DNA from: Duganella dendranthematis
GTDB lineage: Bacteria > Pseudomonadota > Gammaproteobacteria > Burkholderiales > Burkholderiaceae_D
Assembly (NCBI RefSeq): GCF_012849375.1
Contig: NZ_CP051684.1
Coordinates: 5,766,001-5,830,000, forward strand
Reading direction: 5' to 3'
Length of the DNA: 64,000 nt
This document shows, piece after piece, positions 60,566 through 64,000 of the stretch (its first letter is position 1; each line of letters opens with the position of its first letter). The notes beneath the pieces were generated by a model. The model was not told where the DNA came from and ran no database searches. It saw nothing but the letters and a program-made list of their open reading frames with translations. The position numbers and the translations under genes are program-made.

Positions 60566-61166
60566 CCGCCAGCGGCGGCTGTGCGCAGCGCTGCTGGCCT
60601 ACATGGCGATCAGCTTGACCGCCGCGGCCGTGACCGTTAACGCCTGCGCGAGCGGAGTAGCTTCAGCCATCGGCGCAGCTGCGAACGGGGCCGCTTCGGA
60701 CTCCGCGCCGTGGCGCGCCACGCTGCCGCAAGCGCAGCCACTCGGCGGCGGCGACATGACGTGGTTCGGCCTGCGTATCTACCGCGCCACTTTGTGGTCG
60801 GCCAGCAAGCCATTCGACGCTGCCCAGCCCTTCGCGCTCCAGCTCAGCTACTACCGGCATATCAGCCGGCAGCGGCTGGTTTCCACCAGCATGGATGAAA
60901 TCCGCCGCCTCAGCCGCGCACCGTTGCCCGCCGCCACCTTGGCCCGTTGGGAAGCGTTGCTGACATCGGCGTTTGTCGACGTCAGCGAAGGCGATCAGCT
61001 GATCGGCGTCTACCAGCCAGGCCATGGCATGCAGCTATACGACCGTCAGCGCCTGCTGGCCGACCTCGACGACGAAGCCCTGGCCCGCGCCTTCTTCGAC
61101 ATCTGGCTCAATCCAGACAGCCGCGACAACAAACTGCGCCAGCGCCTGATCGGAACCACGCCATGA
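60534..61166 (+). CDS. chalcone-isomerase-fold protein with signal peptide
   Basis: 210 residues. A signal-like hydrophobic region (residues 17-40) precedes a chalcone-isomerase-like domain (MTWFGLRIYRATLWSAS, then FALQLSYYRHISRQRLVSTSMDEIRRL and FFDIWLNPDSRDNKLRQRLIG). Bacterial members are thought to bind fatty acids and are usually found in this operon type. The domain ends four bases into the MFS gene. Confidence 0.88.
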   Translation: MLFNSTCTKPDRQRRLCAALLAYMAISLTAAAVTVNACASGVASAIGAAANGAASDSAPWRATLPQAQPLGGGDMTWFGLRIYRATLWSASKPFDAAQPFALQLSYYRHISRQRLVSTSMDEIRRLSRAPLPAATLARWEALLTSAFVDVSEGDQLIGVYQPGHGMQLYDRQRLLADLDDEALARAFFDIWLNPDSRDNKLRQRLIGTTP

Positions 61167-62383
61167 GCAACGCCGCCTACGGCCTGCTAGGCGCACCGCT
61201 GGCAATGGCCGCCTTGCCGCTGTTTGTGCAACTGCCAGCGTACTACGCCACTCACCTCGGCATGGCACTGGCGCCGCTGGGCATCGTACTATTCGCCGCA
61301 CACCTGATCGATATGCTGCAAGACCCATTGCTCGGCCACCTGCTCGACCGTGCACCAACCCAACGCCGCCGCTGGATGACGCTCGGCGCCGGCATCCTGG
61401 TGCTGGCGTTCGCCGCACTGTGGCTGCCACCTGCCAGCGTGCCGACCGGCGCATGGCTGGCGCTCATGCTGGTGATAGCCTATGGCGCACACAGCCTGGT
61501 CAACATCGCCTACCTCGCCTGGGGCGCACAGCTAAGCGGCACCATCGGCGCAGTGGCATGGCGCGAAGGCTTGGGACTGGCCGGCATGCTGACCGCCAGC
61601 CTCGTCCCAGCCGCCATTCTGGCCGGCGATCCGACACAGATCCGTCCGCGTCTTGCCACCTACAGCCTGGCCTTCGCCGTGCTGATGGCTGCAGCCATGT
61701 TCGCCCTGCTGCGCCATGCGCCCGCCGCGCAACAGCGTCATGCCTCGACCGGGTGGCGTGACACCTGGCGCGCACTGGCCAGCAATCGCCCACTGCGCGC
61801 TCTACTGCTGCCGTACTTCCTGAATGCGCTGTCGGTCGCGATTCCCGCGACACTGGCCCTGTTCTACATCGCCGACCAACTCGGCGCGCCACAACTGTCC
61901 GGCATCTTCCTGGCCTGCTACTTCGGCGCTGCCGCCTGCGGCCTACCGGCCTGGACCGCACTCGCCCACAAGTGGGGACCACTCCGCTGCTGGCGGCTGG
62001 GTATGCTGTTATCAGTAGCCGGCTTCTGCGGCGCGGCCTTGCTCGGCAAAGGAGACCTGATTCCCTACGCGGCAGTGTGCATCGCCGCCGGCGCCGCGCT
62101 GGGCGCCGACCTTGCGCTGCCGCCGGTAATGCTGGGCCAAGCGCTCGGAGAACGGCTCGGTGCGGGCTTCGGCCTATTCACCCTGCTCGGCAAACTGGCG
62201 CTGGCCATCGCCGGTCTCACGCTGCCACTGCTGGCTTGGCTGGACTACACCCCCGGTCATGGCGGCGGCACCAGCCTGGTGATGGCCTACAGCGTGCTGC
62301 CCTGCCTGTTCAAGCTGCTGGCGATGGCCACATTGGGCCGCTACAGCGCCTCCGTACCAGTCACCAACGGGAGTACGACATGA
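61163..62383 (+). CDS. MFS transporter of the GPH/MFS_2 type
   Basis: 406 residues with twelve membrane helices. It fits the MFS_2 (melibiose-type) group, with LFAAHLIDMLQDPLLGHLLDR after helix two and a second half starting LLLPYFLNALSVAIPATLALFYIADQLG. Lipid or small-molecule movement linked to the operon is likely; the substrate is unknown. It overlaps both neighbours by four bases. Confidence 0.88.
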   Translation: MSNAAYGLLGAPLAMAALPLFVQLPAYYATHLGMALAPLGIVLFAAHLIDMLQDPLLGHLLDRAPTQRRRWMTLGAGILVLAFAALWLPPASVPTGAWLALMLVIAYGAHSLVNIAYLAWGAQLSGTIGAVAWREGLGLAGMLTASLVPAAILAGDPTQIRPRLATYSLAFAVLMAAAMFALLRHAPAAQQRHASTGWRDTWRALASNRPLRALLLPYFLNALSVAIPATLALFYIADQLGAPQLSGIFLACYFGAAACGLPAWTALAHKWGPLRCWRLGMLLSVAGFCGAALLGKGDLIPYAAVCIAAGAALGADLALPPVMLGQALGERLGAGFGLFTLLGKLALAIAGLTLPLLAWLDYTPGHGGGTSLVMAYSVLPCLFKLLAMATLGRYSASVPVTNGSTT

Positions 62384-62925
62384 AACACTGGATTCCAACC
62401 TTGCTGGCAATCCTGCTGGCCGGCTGCGCTGGTCCCGACGTCCAGCAATACCGGGCGGCGACACCGGTGCTGGACCCTGCCGATTACTTTGAAGGCATCA
62501 CCGACGCCTGGGGCATGTTCCAGAAGCGCGATGGCGAGGTGACTAAACGCTTCCACGTCGAAATAACCGGCAGCCGGCACCAAGACACCCTGACGCTGGA
62601 CGAACACTTCCGCTACGACGACGGCACCACGCAGCAGCGTGTCTGGCGGCTGGTGCGCGACGACGACAAAAACGGCGAGCAACATTGGCGCGGTACAGCC
62701 GGCGACGTCAAGGGTGAAGCACAAGGCACGGCGGCGGGCAACGCGCTGCGCTGGCAATACACGCTACTGCTGCCAGTGGATGGCACAACCTACGAAATGC
62801 AATTCGACGACTGGATGTTCCTGATCGACCGCTGCACCATGGTCAACCGCGCCAGCATGCGCAAGTTCGGCATCGAGTTCGGCCAGGTGACACTGATGTT
62901 CCGGAGGCGCGCATGCAACCCTTGA
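62380..62925 (+). CDS. DUF3833 lipoprotein
   Basis: 181 residues with a lipoprotein signal (LLAGC, Cys17). The mature part is DUF3833 (YFEGITDAWGMFQKRDGEVTKRFHVEITG, then DDWMFLIDRCTMVNRASMRKFGIEFGQVTLMFRR). The family is typically encoded with DUF1365 and Cfa-like genes; its role is unknown. It overlaps the SDR gene by 13 bases. Confidence 0.9.
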   Translation: MKHWIPTLLAILLAGCAGPDVQQYRAATPVLDPADYFEGITDAWGMFQKRDGEVTKRFHVEITGSRHQDTLTLDEHFRYDDGTTQQRVWRLVRDDDKNGEQHWRGTAGDVKGEAQGTAAGNALRWQYTLLLPVDGTTYEMQFDDWMFLIDRCTMVNRASMRKFGIEFGQVTLMFRRRACNP

Positions 62926-63689
62926 ACGCTCCTATCCGCGACTGGACTGGCCTGCGCGTATGGATCATCGGCGCCTCTAGCGGCATTGGCGCGGCGCTGG
63001 CCACCGAAGCGCTGCAAGCCGGCGCCCGCGTCGCGCTGTCGGCAAGGCGCGCAGACCGCTTGCAAGCCGTCGCCGGCACGCATCCACAAGCGCTGGTGGA
63101 ACAATTCGACATTCTGGACCGCGACGCCTGGAGCCAGCGCCACGCGCACATCTGCGACACATTCGGCGGCGTCGACCTGATCATCTTCTGCGCAGCCGAC
63201 TACCGCCCAGAGCGCAGCTGGGAAGTCGACCCCGAGCGCGCCGGGCAGACGCTGGCAACCAATCTGGGCAGCGTCTACACCGGCCTGGCCACCGTGTTGC
63301 CGGCGATGCTGGCGCGCGGCAACGGCAGCATCGCCATCGTCGCCAGCGTGGCAGGCTACTTTGGCCTGCCCAACGCCAGCGTGTACGGCCCCACCAAAGC
63401 CGCCCTGATCAACTTGGCCGAATTGCTGTACGTCGACTTGCGTCCACGCGGACTCAACGTCTACCTGATCAATCCCGGCTTCGTGCAGACGCCGCTGACG
63501 GCCAAGAACGAGTTCACCATGCCAGCGCTGCAAACCCCGACCGAAGCAGCACGCGCAATCCGCCACGGCATCATGGCCGGACGGTTCGAAATCCACTTCC
63601 CGCGCCGCTTCACCTTGGCAATGAAACTGGTGCGCTGGCTACCTTACCGCCTGAGGTTTCCTTTGGTATCACGACTGGTGCGACCATGA
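62913..63689 (+). CDS. short-chain dehydrogenase/reductase
   Basis: 258 residues. The NAD(P) motif is VWIIGASSGIGAALATEAL and the catalytic motif is VASVAGYFGLPNASVYGPTKAAL (Ser, Tyr and Lys of the SDR triad). It may reduce or oxidise a modified fatty acyl intermediate of the operon. Start and stop overlap both neighbours. Confidence 0.92.
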   Translation: MQPLNAPIRDWTGLRVWIIGASSGIGAALATEALQAGARVALSARRADRLQAVAGTHPQALVEQFDILDRDAWSQRHAHICDTFGGVDLIIFCAADYRPERSWEVDPERAGQTLATNLGSVYTGLATVLPAMLARGNGSIAIVASVAGYFGLPNASVYGPTKAALINLAELLYVDLRPRGLNVYLINPGFVQTPLTAKNEFTMPALQTPTEAARAIRHGIMAGRFEIHFPRRFTLAMKLVRWLPYRLRFPLVSRLVRP

Positions 63690-64000
63690 TCGACCAACTG
63701 GAGCCGCTGCTCACCTGGTACGCGGCGCTAACGCCGCATAACCTGCACCGGACGGTGGAGTTTTACGCCGTCGACGCCCACTTCCGCGATCCGTTCAACG
63801 ACGTGCGCGGCGTCGCTGCGATTGAAGCCATCCTGCGCCATATGTTAGAGCACACCGACAACCCGCACTTCGTTATCGGCGAACGCATCGTACAATCGGA
63901 ACGGGCGTTTGTGACGTGGACGTTTGTCTGCACACTGCGCGGGCATACGTATGAGATCGCCGGCGGCACGCATTTTCACTTCAATGCCAACGGCTTGGTC
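63686..64000 (+). CDS. SnoaL/NTF2-like protein (truncated by window end)
   Basis: The first 105 residues of an NTF2-like/SnoaL domain (LLTWYAALTPHNLHRTVEFYAVDAHFRDPFNDVRG, then VTWTFVCTLRGHTYEIAGGTHFHFNANGLV). It starts on an ATGA overlap with the SDR gene and continues beyond the window. It is a regular member of this operon type; function unknown. Confidence 0.88.
   Translation, partial: MIDQLEPLLTWYAALTPHNLHRTVEFYAVDAHFRDPFNDVRGVAAIEAILRHMLEHTDNPHFVIGERIVQSERAFVTWTFVCTLRGHTYEIAGGTHFHFNANGLV

Overview
The window is about 64 kb of dense, high-GC bacterial chromosome with short intergenic gaps and many ATGA or TGATG start/stop overlaps. Gene content (FNR-type regulators, a PatZ-like acyltransferase, an IclR-linked Liv transporter, many sensory and sugar-acid genes) points to a Gram-negative betaproteobacterium, most likely Burkholderiales/Oxalobacteraceae such as Massilia or Duganella. 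That placement is inference, because no rRNA or single-copy marker lies in the window. I saw no tRNA, rRNA, prophage, insertion sequence or CRISPR array.

Layout. 0-8.4 kb: tspO, then a leftward cell-surface-signalling operon (ECF sigma, FecR, TonB receptor, Tat-exported rhamnogalacturonan-lyase-like enzyme). 8.5-12.2 kb: glycerate kinase and an MFS sugar-acid transporter divergent from cdaR. 12.3-17.2 kb: amino-acid permease with a strong terminator, a poorly coding 0.6 kb stretch, a thioesterase, a secreted PL1 pectate lyase and a Qnr-like pentapeptide protein. 17-21.6 kb: NTF2-like protein, flavin reductase, CPA1 antiporter, D-malate/tartrate dehydrogenase with a divergent LysR regulator. 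21.6-25.6 kb: three-subunit molybdenum hydroxylase and a frameshifted small membrane protein. 25.8-29.0 kb: a tight four-gene cassette (acyl-CoA dehydrogenase, PIG-L deacetylase, NodS-like methyltransferase, GT2) of unknown product. 29-36 kb: mntH, then a low-oxygen block (universal stress protein with an FNR box and two FNR-type regulators), a hemerythrin with an altered ligand, and patZ.

36.2-41 kb: leftward four-gene operon (BNR sialidase-fold protein, two membrane proteins, LtaS-like phosphotransferase). 41.2-44.1 kb: globin-coupled GGDEF/EAL protein overlapping a PiuC-type dioxygenase. 44.1-49.3 kb: orphan sugar-binding protein and a hybrid kinase with two complete kinase cores. 49.3-51.1 kb: DUF1653 protein, a cupin with an apparent single-base deletion, and a Ca2+/H+ antiporter. 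51.1-56.5 kb: IclR regulator divergent from a complete branched-chain-type ABC transporter. 56.6-64 kb: TetR regulator divergent from an eight-gene lipid-modification operon (flavin oxidoreductase, DUF1365, Cfa-like methyltransferase, chalcone-isomerase-fold protein, MFS, DUF3833 lipoprotein, SDR, SnoaL-like) that runs off the end.

Most promising for new biology: the 25.8-29.0 kb cassette, the sialidase/LtaS operon, the Cfa-like operon whose methyltransferase has lost part of the canonical cyclopropane-synthase bicarbonate site, and the tandem FNR regulators with different recognition helices. Two probable one-base deletions in G tracts (near 25590 and 49931) may be real lesions or assembly errors.
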